Made by a program: the position numbers and the translations under genes | Notes under the pieces: generated by a model | What the model was told of the DNA's origin: nothing | Databases searched by the model: none | Seen by the model: the letters and a program-made list of their open reading frames with translations, nothing else | In this document: positions 40,016 to 47,515 of the stretch, piece by piece | Numbering within the stretch: position 1 is the stretch's first letter | Layout: every line of letters starts with the position of its first letter | Origin: AC-37 sp036389295 | GTDB lineage: Bacteria; Actinomycetota; Thermoleophilia; Solirubrobacterales; Thermoleophilaceae | NCBI GenBank assembly: GCA_036389295.1 | Contig: DASVQB010000041.1 | Span: 1-64,000, forward strand | DNA length: 64,000 bases | Direction of reading: 5' to 3'

Positions 40016-41022
40016 TGGCCCAGCCGCACGGCATCGAGGTCGACGGCCTCGTCCGCGAGTTCAAGAAGGGCCCGCGGGCGGTGGACGGGATCGACCTCGA
40101 GGTCGCGCCGGGCGAGATCTACGGCTTCCTCGGCCCGAACGGCGCCGGCAAGTCGACGACCGTCCACATGCTCACCACACTCCTCCCGCCCACCGCCGGC
40201 ACGGCCCGCGTGGCCGGCTACGACGTCGTGAAGCAGGGCCCGCAGGTCCGCTCGGCGATCGGCGCCGCCCTCCAGGAGGCCGCCCTCGACCCGCTGCTGA
40301 CCGGCCGCGAGCACATGCGGCTCCAGACCGCCCTCCACGGCCTGCCGCGCGACGAGCGCCGGCGCCGCGGCGAGGCGCTGCTCGCGCGCGTCGGGCTCGT
40401 CGAGGCGGCCGACCGCCGCGTCAGCGGCTACTCGGGCGGCATGAAGCGGCGGCTCGACCTCGCGCTCGCGCTCGTCCACGGGCCGCGGATCCTGTTCCTC
40501 GACGAGCCGACCACCGGACTCGACCCGCAGAGCCGCGCGGCGCTCTGGGCCGAGGTCGGGCGGCTCGCCCACGACGAGGGCGTGACGGTCTTCCTCACGA
40601 CCCAGTACCTGGAGGAGGCCGACGTGCTCGCCGACCGGGTCGGCATCATCGACCGCGGCCGGATCGTCGCGGAGGGCACGCCGGCGGCGCTGAAGGCCGA
40701 GATCGGCCGCCCGAGCGTCGAGGCGATCCCGCGCGACCCCTCGCAGCGCGCCGCCCTGGCGGCGGTGCTCCGGCGCTTCGGCGAGGAGTCGACGTCGCCG
40801 CGCGGCGCGGCCGTGCGGCTCACCGACGGCGTCGACGAGCTGGCCGCGATTGTCCGCGCGATCGACGACGAGGGGATCGCGCTCGCGAACGTGGAGCTCC
40901 ACCAGCCGACGCTCGACGACGTGTTCCTGGAGAAGACCGGGCGCTCGCTCGAGGGGGCGGGCGGCGACGACGAGGACGAGCCGGAGCGGGAGCCCGTCGA
41001 ACGCGAGGCGGCGATCGCGTGA
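40012..41022 (+). CDS. ABC transporter ATP-binding protein, DrrA-type
   Basis: A 336-residue nucleotide-binding subunit: Walker A GPNGAGKST, signature YSGGMKRRLDLALAL, Walker B ILFLDEPTTGLD, and the switch His region FLTTQYLEEADVLADR. The C-terminal extension (VEAIPRDPSQRAALAAVLRRFGEE, LANVELHQPTLDDVFLEKTGRSLEG) is the DrrA daunorubicin-exporter pattern. It powers drug or lipid export with the two permeases downstream, co-translated through GTGA overlaps. Start ATG 40012 or ATG 40015, both inside the stop of the upstream short ORF. Confidence 0.93.
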   Translation: MMAQPHGIEVDGLVREFKKGPRAVDGIDLEVAPGEIYGFLGPNGAGKSTTVHMLTTLLPPTAGTARVAGYDVVKQGPQVRSAIGAALQEAALDPLLTGREHMRLQTALHGLPRDERRRRGEALLARVGLVEAADRRVSGYSGGMKRRLDLALALVHGPRILFLDEPTTGLDPQSRAALWAEVGRLAHDEGVTVFLTTQYLEEADVLADRVGIIDRGRIVAEGTPAALKAEIGRPSVEAIPRDPSQRAALAAVLRRFGEESTSPRGAAVRLTDGVDELAAIVRAIDDEGIALANVELHQPTLDDVFLEKTGRSLEGAGGDDEDEPEREPVEREAAIA

Positions 41023-41801
41023 CCCCCTCCCCGCTCGCCGTCCAGGTCGCGCACGTCGCCCGGCGGTCGATCTTCCGCACCATGCGCCAGCCGGCGATGA
41101 TCGTCCCCGGCGTCACCTTCCCCCTGTTCCTGCTCGCCGTGAACGCGGGCGGGCTCGACGCCGCCACTCACCTGCCCGGCTTCCCGACCGACTCGTACCT
41201 GACGTTCGCCCTCGCGATCACGTTCATGCAGGCGGCGCTGTTCGCCACGAACGCCGGCGGCAACGACCTCGCCGAGGACATCCGCACCGGCTTCCTGAGC
41301 CGGCTGTCGCTCACGCCGCTGCGCGGGTCGGCGCTCCTCGCCGGCCAGCTCGCGGGCGTGGTCGCGCTCGGGCTGTTCCAGGCGTGCGTCTTCATCGCGG
41401 TCGGCCTCGCGGCCGGCGGGACGATCGAGGCGGGCGCCCCCGGCGTGCTCGTGCTGATCGCGCTCGCCGTCCTCACCTCGCTGGCGTTCGGCGCCGTCGG
41501 GGTGCTGATCGGCCTGCGGACCGGCTCGGGCGAGGCCGTCCAGGGCTTCTTCCCGCTGCTCTTCGTGCTGCTGTTCCTGTCGTCGATGAGCCTGCCGCGC
41601 GACCTGATCGCGCAGGACTGGTTCCGCACGGTGGCGACCTGGAACCCGGTCTCGTACCTGATCGAGGGCTTCCGCAGCCTGCTGATCACAGGCTGGGACG
41701 GGGAGGCGCTCGCGCTCGGGTTCGCGTTCGCGATCGGCATCTTCGCGCTCGCGCTGTGGGGGTCCGCCGCGGCGCTGCGGACGAGGATGGTGAGGACGTG
41801 A
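41019..41801 (+). CDS. ABC-2 type permease
   Basis: A 260-residue membrane protein with six predicted spans, including PAMIVPGVTFPLFLLAVNAGG, YLTFALAITFMQAALFATNAGGND, LAGVVALGLFQACVFIAVGLAAG and VLVLIALAVLTSLAFGAVGVLIGL. GTG start overlaps the ATPase stop. The DLAEDIRTGFLSRLSLTPLRGSALLAGQLAG loop is the usual coupling region of DrrB-like exporters. Forms a heteromeric export pore with the next permease. Confidence 0.9.
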   Translation: MTPSPLAVQVAHVARRSIFRTMRQPAMIVPGVTFPLFLLAVNAGGLDAATHLPGFPTDSYLTFALAITFMQAALFATNAGGNDLAEDIRTGFLSRLSLTPLRGSALLAGQLAGVVALGLFQACVFIAVGLAAGGTIEAGAPGVLVLIALAVLTSLAFGAVGVLIGLRTGSGEAVQGFFPLLFVLLFLSSMSLPRDLIAQDWFRTVATWNPVSYLIEGFRSLLITGWDGEALALGFAFAIGIFALALWGSAAALRTRMVRT

Positions 41802-42571
41802 CCGCGCGCGGCTACCGCTCGGTGGCGCTCGGCGTGACCTGGCGCCACGTCAACAACCTCGTCAAGAACCCGGCGCTGCTCCTGCCGCCGCTCCTGTTCC
41901 CGCTGTTCTTCTTCACCGCCTTCGCCGGCGGCCTGTCCGCGATCGGCGACGCGCCGGTGTTCGACTATCCCGACTACACGGCGTTCCAGTTCGTGTTCGT
42001 GACGTTCCAGGCGGCGGCGTTCGGGGGCGTGTTCACCGGCTTCGCGATCGCGGCCGACTGGGAGAGCGGGTTCGCCCGGCGCATGATGCTGGCCGCGCCC
42101 CACCGCTCGGCCCTGATCGCCGGCTACGCGCTCGCGGCGCTCGTCCGGACGCTCGTCGTCGCGACCATGCTGTTCGGCGTGGCCATCGCCACCGGCATGG
42201 ACGTCGGCGGCGGCGGGGTGGAGCTGAGCGGCCTGCTGGGCCTCGCCCTGGTCGTGAACGTCGCGGCCACGCTGTACGGCGCCGGCGTCTCGCTTCGGCT
42301 CCGGACGATGCAGGCGGCGCCGCTGCTCCAGACGCCCGTATTCCTGTTCCTGTTCCTCGCGCCGGTCTACGCGCCGCGCGACCTGCTGGTCGGCTGGGTC
42401 CACACGGCGGCGGACGTGAACCCGGCGACCGCGCTGCTCGAGGCCGGCCGCGCGCTGGTGGCCGGGCTGCCCGCCGACGCGGGGCTCGCCTACGGCGTCG
42501 CAGCCGCGCTGGCCGCCGCCTTCGCCGCCTGGGCCCTGCGCGGCATGCGGAGCGCCGAGCGGGCCGGCTGA
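41798..42571 (+). CDS. ABC-2 type permease, second subunit
   Basis: A 257-residue polytopic protein with about six spans (NPALLLPPLLFPLFFFTAFAGGLSAIG, FVFVTFQAAAFGGVFTGFAIAADW, ALAALVRTLVVATMLFGVAIATG, LLGLALVVNVAATLYGAG). The loop DWESGFARRMMLAAPHRSALIAGYALAALVR parallels the loop of the preceding permease, so the two are paralogous halves. GTG start overlaps the previous stop. Likely part of a drug or lipid exporter under MarR control; substrate unknown. Confidence 0.9.
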   Translation: MTARGYRSVALGVTWRHVNNLVKNPALLLPPLLFPLFFFTAFAGGLSAIGDAPVFDYPDYTAFQFVFVTFQAAAFGGVFTGFAIAADWESGFARRMMLAAPHRSALIAGYALAALVRTLVVATMLFGVAIATGMDVGGGGVELSGLLGLALVVNVAATLYGAGVSLRLRTMQAAPLLQTPVFLFLFLAPVYAPRDLLVGWVHTAADVNPATALLEAGRALVAGLPADAGLAYGVAAALAAAFAAWALRGMRSAERAG

Positions 42572-42654
42572 GCCGGCGCGGGCGGCCGTCGCGGGCATGA
42601 CGCGGGGGCGCCCCGGGTAGGCGTCTGCTAGCCAGCGAAGACCGGGAGGTCCAC

Positions 42655-43182
42655 GTGACCGACGACCAGGGAACCCAGACCGAGGAACGCGACGACGAGC
42701 AGGCCGCCCAGGGCCAGGAGGGCGAGAGCGACGCTATGGCCTCCGCCAAGAAGGCCAAGGAGGAGGAGAAGGAGGCCAAGAAGAAGATCGAGGAGCTCGA
42801 GGACGACCCGCCCGAGCGCCTCGAGGACTGGCCCGACGACAAGGCCAAGTACGAGACCTTCGGCGGCGCCGAGGGCAACGAGAGCTACGAGGAGTCGGTG
42901 ACCTCGAAGCTCGGCCCCTCGGGCGTCCGCCACCGCGACGACGGCTCGGTCGAGGTCGACGGGGAGAAGGTCGACAACCCCGAGGACTTCAAGGGCGACC
43001 CGATCCCGGGCGGCCCGACCGACCCGCGGGCGAGCGACACGCGCGCCTACGGCGAGCCCGACCTGACCGACGAGACGTCGGTGGACGTCGAGGGGAAGGA
43101 CGACGACGGGGACGAGTCGAGCGAGCGGGACGGCTCGGACTCGGACTCGGACGAGGGCGAGAGCGAGGGCGAGGGCGGCTAG
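42655..43182 (+). CDS. Highly acidic, probably disordered protein
   Basis: A 175-residue protein rich in Asp, Glu, Gly and Ser. A short charged helix (AKKAKEEEKEAKKKIEELEDD) near residue 31 is a possible coiled coil; the middle has KYETFGGAEGNESYEESVTSKLG, and the tail is an acidic Ser/Asp/Glu repeat. No transmembrane or catalytic motif. GTG 42655 start with AGGTCC before it. The stop overlaps the stop of the convergent acyl-CoA synthetase fusion. Codon use and the long open frame support a real gene, but function is unknown. Confidence 0.6.
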   Translation: MTDDQGTQTEERDDEQAAQGQEGESDAMASAKKAKEEEKEAKKKIEELEDDPPERLEDWPDDKAKYETFGGAEGNESYEESVTSKLGPSGVRHRDDGSVEVDGEKVDNPEDFKGDPIPGGPTDPRASDTRAYGEPDLTDETSVDVEGKDDDGDESSERDGSDSDSDEGESEGEGG

Positions 43183-45287
43183 CTCTTCGCCGCCGCCTCC
43201 TCCTCGCGCTCCTTCAGCTCCTTCTTCAGCACCTTCCCCGTCGCGTTGCGGGGCAGCTCGTCGATGAACTCGACGTCGCGCGGCACCTTGTAGCGAGCGA
43301 GGCTCGACTTCACGTGCTGCTTGACGGCGTCCTCGCTCGGGCCGCCCCTCCCCTTGACGACGAACGCCTTCAGCCGCTGGCCGAACTTCTCGTCGTCGAC
43401 GCCGATGATCGCGACCTCCTTGACGCCGTCCATCCTCGAGATCACGTCCTCGACCTCGCGCGGGAACACGTTCTCGCCGCCCGAGACGATCATCTCGTCG
43501 TCGCGGCCGGACACGAACAGCCGGCCCTCCTCGTCGAAGTAGCCGACGTCGCCGGTCGACATCAGGCCGTCGATCACGTCCTTCGAGCCGCCGCCCGTGT
43601 AGCCCTCGAACAGCATCTCGTTGCCGACGAAGATCCGGCCCTCCTCGCCCTGGGGCAGCTCCCGCCCCTCCTTGTCGTAGATCCGCAGGACGGTCCCGAT
43701 CGGCGGCCTGCCGGAGGTGCCGGGCGCGGCGCGGAGGTCCTGGGGCGTCGCGATCGTCGCCCACGCGACCTCGGTCGACCCGTAGAGGTTGTAGACCACG
43801 TCGCCGAACTCGTCCATGAACTTGATGGCGAGCTCGCCGGGCAGCGCCGAGCCCGACAGCGGGACGGTCCGCAGCGACGAGGTGTCGTAGCGCGTCCTGA
43901 CCTCCTCGGGCAGCTCCATGATCCGCTGGACCATCACCGGGACCATCGGGCAGCTGTTCACCTGGTACTGCGCGATCGTCGCGAGCGCGTCCTCGGGGTC
44001 GAACTTCCGCCGCAGCACCATCGTGTCCGCCAGCGTCATCGCCAGTGAGAAGTGCGTGAAGCCCCAAGCGTGGAACAGCGGCGCCGCGACGAAGACCGTC
44101 TCGCCCGCGTGGAGCGGCATCTTCGAGAGCAGCGGGATGGCCGGCCCGAGCGTCTCCGGCTGCTTGCGCGCCGCGCCCTTCGGCGTGCCGGTCGTGCCCG
44201 AGGTGAGGATCACGACGCGACCCTCCTTCTCGGGCGGGACCGGCTCGGCCGGGTCGCCGGACTCGATCATGTCCTCGAGCGTCGGATCGCCGCGCTCTCC
44301 GGTGTCGTGCCAGGCGACGAACCGCTTGCGCCGCTTGAGCGCGTCGCCGAGCAGGTCGCGGAACTCCTCGTCGTAGACGATGCCGACCGGTTTCTCGCGC
44401 GAGACGACCTCGCTCAGCTGCGGCCCCGCGAACGCGGTGTTGAGGAGCAGCGCGTTCGCACCGAGCTTCGAGAGCGCGACGATCGTCTCCACGAAGTAGC
44501 GGTGGTTGCGGCACATGACCGCCACGCCGTCGCCCTCCAGCACCCCCGCGTCGGCCAGCGAGGCGGCGAGCCGGTTCGTCCGCTCGTTGACGTCGGCGTA
44601 CGTGAGCGACCCGAGCTCGTCGACGATGGCCTCCCTGCTCGGGTAGCGGATCGCGTTCGCCTCGTACGCGGCCGCCGGCGTGTAGCGCCAGCGCGAGACC
44701 GCGCGCAGCGCGCGCACGACCTTGTCGGGCCGCTCGGGCCTGATCAGCCCCGACGAGGCGAGCGTCCTGACCGTGACCACCGCCTGCTCTGCGGCCGCCC
44801 GCCCGCGCCCGAGGAGTCCGGAACCGTCGCCCGTGCCGTCCGCCATGTACCCCTCTCCCTCGATCTCCCTCTTGAGCTGCTCGAGCCCCTCGCGGAGGTT
44901 GCCCCTGACCAGCGGAGCGCCGACGCGGTCCGAGATCAGCCCCAGCACGCCGCCCGGCGCCTGGTAGCTCAGCCGCAGCGTCACCTTCGTCTGCCCGTCG
45001 TCCTGCTCGCGGAGCCGCCAGCGGACGCGCTGCTCGAGGCCCGTGATGCTCGTGAAGGCCAGGTCCCCCGGCGCGTCGCACTCGACCGCCTCCACCAGGC
45101 TGCCGACCTGCGCGGACCCGATCTGCATCCGCAGCTGGTAGCGGGCGCCGAGGCCGGTCTCCGGCCCGCCGGCGTGCTCCCACCGGGTCACGCTCGGCAC
45201 CAGCCGGGCGAAGCACGGTAGGTCGCTCACGACGCCCCAGACCACCTCGATCGGGGCGTCGACCACGACCTGCTCGTCGACCCTCAT
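43179..45287 (-). CDS. SRPBCC-domain / acyl-CoA synthetase fusion
   Basis: A 702-residue fusion. Residues 1-145 form a SRPBCC (START/polyketide-cyclase-like) lipid-binding domain (VDAPIEVVWGVVSDLPCFARLVPSVTRWE, LKREIEGEG). Residues ~190-702 are an AMP-forming acyl-CoA synthetase: TSGTTGTPKGAARKQ, HAWGFTHFS, NLYGSTEVAWATIATP, DGLMSTGDVGYFDEEGRLFVSGRDDEMIVSGGENVFPREVED, and catalytic Lys in NATGKVLKKEL. It activates a fatty or aromatic acid to acyl-CoA. An internal ATG at residue 148 (44846) has GGGAGAGGGG just upstream, so a free synthetase may also be made. The start overlaps the stop of the acyltransferase gene (ATGA); last gene of a three-gene lipid operon. Confidence 0.88.
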   Translation of the reverse strand: MRVDEQVVVDAPIEVVWGVVSDLPCFARLVPSVTRWEHAGGPETGLGARYQLRMQIGSAQVGSLVEAVECDAPGDLAFTSITGLEQRVRWRLREQDDGQTKVTLRLSYQAPGGVLGLISDRVGAPLVRGNLREGLEQLKREIEGEGYMADGTGDGSGLLGRGRAAAEQAVVTVRTLASSGLIRPERPDKVVRALRAVSRWRYTPAAAYEANAIRYPSREAIVDELGSLTYADVNERTNRLAASLADAGVLEGDGVAVMCRNHRYFVETIVALSKLGANALLLNTAFAGPQLSEVVSREKPVGIVYDEEFRDLLGDALKRRKRFVAWHDTGERGDPTLEDMIESGDPAEPVPPEKEGRVVILTSGTTGTPKGAARKQPETLGPAIPLLSKMPLHAGETVFVAAPLFHAWGFTHFSLAMTLADTMVLRRKFDPEDALATIAQYQVNSCPMVPVMVQRIMELPEEVRTRYDTSSLRTVPLSGSALPGELAIKFMDEFGDVVYNLYGSTEVAWATIATPQDLRAAPGTSGRPPIGTVLRIYDKEGRELPQGEEGRIFVGNEMLFEGYTGGGSKDVIDGLMSTGDVGYFDEEGRLFVSGRDDEMIVSGGENVFPREVEDVISRMDGVKEVAIIGVDDEKFGQRLKAFVVKGRGGPSEDAVKQHVKSSLARYKVPRDVEFIDELPRNATGKVLKKELKEREEEAAAKS

Positions 45288-46228
45288 CCGATCACCGGGA
45301 GGGTCCGGTCCTCCTTGAGCGAGTCCAGGGTCGCCTGCATGGCGGCGAGGACGTGCTCGTCGACCTCCTCCACGTCCGGGTCGGGCCCGAACTGCTCGCG
45401 CAGGTGGATCGGGGGCAGCGCCCTGATCTGGAGCTTCGCCGGCAGCGGGAAGTGCCCGAGCATGTCGCCCACGTTCAGGCCCCACGGGACGGCGAGCGAG
45501 ATCGGGAGCACCTTCAGGCGGAACAGGCGGTCGAGCCGCAGCAGCCTGGCGAGGCCCTCGCCGCGCGACAGGAACAGCGCGGTCTCCTGGCCGCCGAGCG
45601 ACACCAGCGGCACGATCGGGACGTCGTTCTCGAGCGCCAGCCGCACGTAGCCCTTGCGGCCGCCGAAGTCGACCCGCGCCGACTCCCAGCTCGGGCGGTG
45701 GACCTCGTAGTCGCCGCCGGGGTAGACGAGCAGCGCGGCACCCGTGCTGAGCGCCTTCTGCGCGTTGGCCGGCGACGCCGCCACCGTCCCGTACTTGCGC
45801 AGCGAGGCCAGCCACGGCATCGTCAGCACGAGGTTGTGGGCCAGCTGGTAGAAGCGCCGCTCGACGCCGAAGTAGGTGTTGAACGCGAGCGTGAAGACCA
45901 GCGTGTCGGGCGTCATGTTGCCGCCCGAGTGGTTGCCGACCAGCAGGACCGGGCCCTCGGCCGGGATGTTCTCGAGCCCGCGGACGTCGGCCCGGAAGTA
46001 GAAGCTGGCCAGGAGCCAGAGGCCGGGCAGCGTCTCCCTGATGTAGTCGGGGTCGCGCTCGTCGAGGTCGGCGCGCGGGATCCGCGCCTGGAGCTGCCCC
46101 GCGATCGCGCGGCCGAACGCGGTAGCCGCCGCGGAGCCGCTGCCGCCGCCGTTCACCGAGCCGTTCGTCTTCGCGCGGCGCGCGGCGTCGGCCGACAGCC
46201 TGTCGGAGGGCGTGCGCTGGGGACTCAT
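45284..46228 (-). CDS. Acyltransferase of the PlsC/DGAT-like LPLAT family
   Basis: A 314-residue acyltransferase: catalytic His motif in VLLVGNHSGGNMTPDTLVF, substrate motif LLVYPGGDYEVHRP, and VPIVPLVSLGGQETALFL. The NHSGG form with a long gap to the Asp is that of monoacyl/diacylglycerol acyltransferase-like enzymes rather than classical PlsC (HxxxxD). It should transfer an acyl chain from acyl-CoA to a glycerolipid. A Ser/Gly/Asn-rich disordered N-terminus precedes. Overlaps the fusion synthetase start; the patatin gene lies upstream. Lipid synthesis or remodelling is likely. Confidence 0.85.
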   Translation of the reverse strand: MSPQRTPSDRLSADAARRAKTNGSVNGGGSGSAAATAFGRAIAGQLQARIPRADLDERDPDYIRETLPGLWLLASFYFRADVRGLENIPAEGPVLLVGNHSGGNMTPDTLVFTLAFNTYFGVERRFYQLAHNLVLTMPWLASLRKYGTVAASPANAQKALSTGAALLVYPGGDYEVHRPSWESARVDFGGRKGYVRLALENDVPIVPLVSLGGQETALFLSRGEGLARLLRLDRLFRLKVLPISLAVPWGLNVGDMLGHFPLPAKLQIRALPPIHLREQFGPDPDVEEVDEHVLAAMQATLDSLKEDRTLPVIG

Positions 46229-46265
46229 AGCGGGTGTATACCCGGTATGCGCTGGTGAGTCATCG

Positions 46266-47363
46266 TCAGGCAGCCTCGCCGTCGGCGGCGGCTCGCGCGC
46301 GGCGGGCCCCGGGGAGCGTGTCGGGCCACTCCGACGGCGGGCCGTCAGGCTCGCGGAGCTTGTAGTCGGGGCCCTCGGGAAGCCCCGCGAGGAGCTGGCG
46401 CACGCCGTCCGCGCGCAGCTGGTCGCCCACCGTGCGGATCGCCGTCTGGATCACCTCGTTGCGGTTCCGCGTGGCCATCAGGTTCGGCCCCATCGCGGCG
46501 TGGTCCTCGGTGGTCGGCTGGATCAGGACCACCTCGGTCCCGGCGGCGCGGAGCTTCTTCGACTCGCTGCCGAGCCGTCGGCCGGAGAGCTGCCGGAAGA
46601 CGGCTGCCACCCGCTCGGCGGGGTTCCAGGCGAACGGCGGGTGCAGCGACGAGGTCGGGTTGAGGCAGACGACGAGGTCGAGGCCCGAGTTGCGCAGGAT
46701 GTCGAGGTTCGAGGTGGACCAGAGGCCGCCGTCGACGTAGCGCCGCCCGCCGATCGCGACCGGGTGGTAGAAGCCGGGGATCGCGCACGACGCGGCGACC
46801 GCGTCCGCCAGCTCGGCCTCCGGCGCGTCGGCGCGGCCGAACGGGACGCGGCGGCCGGTCGCGTAGTCGCAGGCGACGGCCCAGAACGACGGGTGGTCGG
46901 TCCACCCGCTCGGGACGACCCGCCTGATCGTGTCCTTGAGCGGCTCGTTCGAGATCGGGCCGCGCGGCAGCCAGCCCGCGAGCAGCGCCGGCGGGCGGTG
47001 GAGGTGCGGAGCGACCAGGCTGCGGCCGATCAGCCGCCACGAGCCCGGCCACGCCGGCAGCCCGCGGTGGAGGCGGAACGTGGCCCCGGCCGCGCGGTCG
47101 GCCTCGCCGGCGGGCCGCCCGTCGGCGTCGATCAGGCCCTCGAACGTGCGACCCTCGGAGTGGGCGACCATGAACCACGGGGGGACGCCCGACGCCAGCA
47201 AGGCGCCCATCATCGACCCGGCCGAGGTGCCGACGATCCGGTCGGCGCTCGCCGGGTCCCAGCCGGTCTCGCGGGCGATCGCCTCGAGGCCGCCGGTGAG
47301 CCAGGCGCCGCCCATGACGCCTCCGGCGCCGAGGACGAGGCCGACCTTGGGTGAGCTGGCCAT
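46266..47363 (-). CDS. Patatin-like phospholipase
   Basis: A 365-residue serine hydrolase with the patatin Ser-Asp dyad: LVLGAGGVMGGAWLTGGLEAIAR at the start, nucleophile GTSAG in RIVGTSAGSMMGALLASG, and Asp in YVDGGLWSTSN. C-terminal AALRE-type region (VFRQLSGRRLGSESKKLRAAGTEVVLI). It cleaves acyl esters from phospholipids or neutral lipids. First gene of the operon with an acyltransferase and an acyl-CoA synthetase; a lipid-remodelling cycle is a fair inference. ATG 47363. Confidence 0.9.
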   Translation of the reverse strand: MASSPKVGLVLGAGGVMGGAWLTGGLEAIARETGWDPASADRIVGTSAGSMMGALLASGVPPWFMVAHSEGRTFEGLIDADGRPAGEADRAAGATFRLHRGLPAWPGSWRLIGRSLVAPHLHRPPALLAGWLPRGPISNEPLKDTIRRVVPSGWTDHPSFWAVACDYATGRRVPFGRADAPEAELADAVAASCAIPGFYHPVAIGGRRYVDGGLWSTSNLDILRNSGLDLVVCLNPTSSLHPPFAWNPAERVAAVFRQLSGRRLGSESKKLRAAGTEVVLIQPTTEDHAAMGPNLMATRNRNEVIQTAIRTVGDQLRADGVRQLLAGLPEGPDYKLREPDGPPSEWPDTLPGARRARAAADGEAA

Positions 47364-47483
47364 GGTCCCGAGCGAGTCTACGGCACCCTCCGGGGGCTCC
47401 CGCCGGGCATGACGATCGACGCGTCGTTCGCGCCGCCCGCGAGCGCGGCCACGGCCCGCGCCGCCGGCCCGCGCAGCCGTTGC

Positions 47484-47515
47484 AGGATTAGGGAGTCCCT
47501 GGACTCCCTAATCCT
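47484..47515. terminator. Perfect 15-bp inverted repeat (hairpin) after the Rieske oxidoreductase gene
   Basis: aggattagggagtcc (47484-47498), two-base spacer, ggactccctaatcct (47501-47515). The arms are perfect and lower in GC than all surrounding DNA. It starts one base after the minus-strand stop codon of the oxidoreductase (47516). No T-run follows on either strand, so an intrinsic terminator is not proven; a cruciform or protein-binding site is possible. Two-base spacing means the RNA stem would be shortened at the tip. Confidence 0.7.

Noticed and set aside
42628..45216. Long minus-strand frame overlapping the SRPBCC-FadD fusion in another frame
   Set aside because: Same-region shadow; the conserved motifs are all in the 43179-45287 frame.
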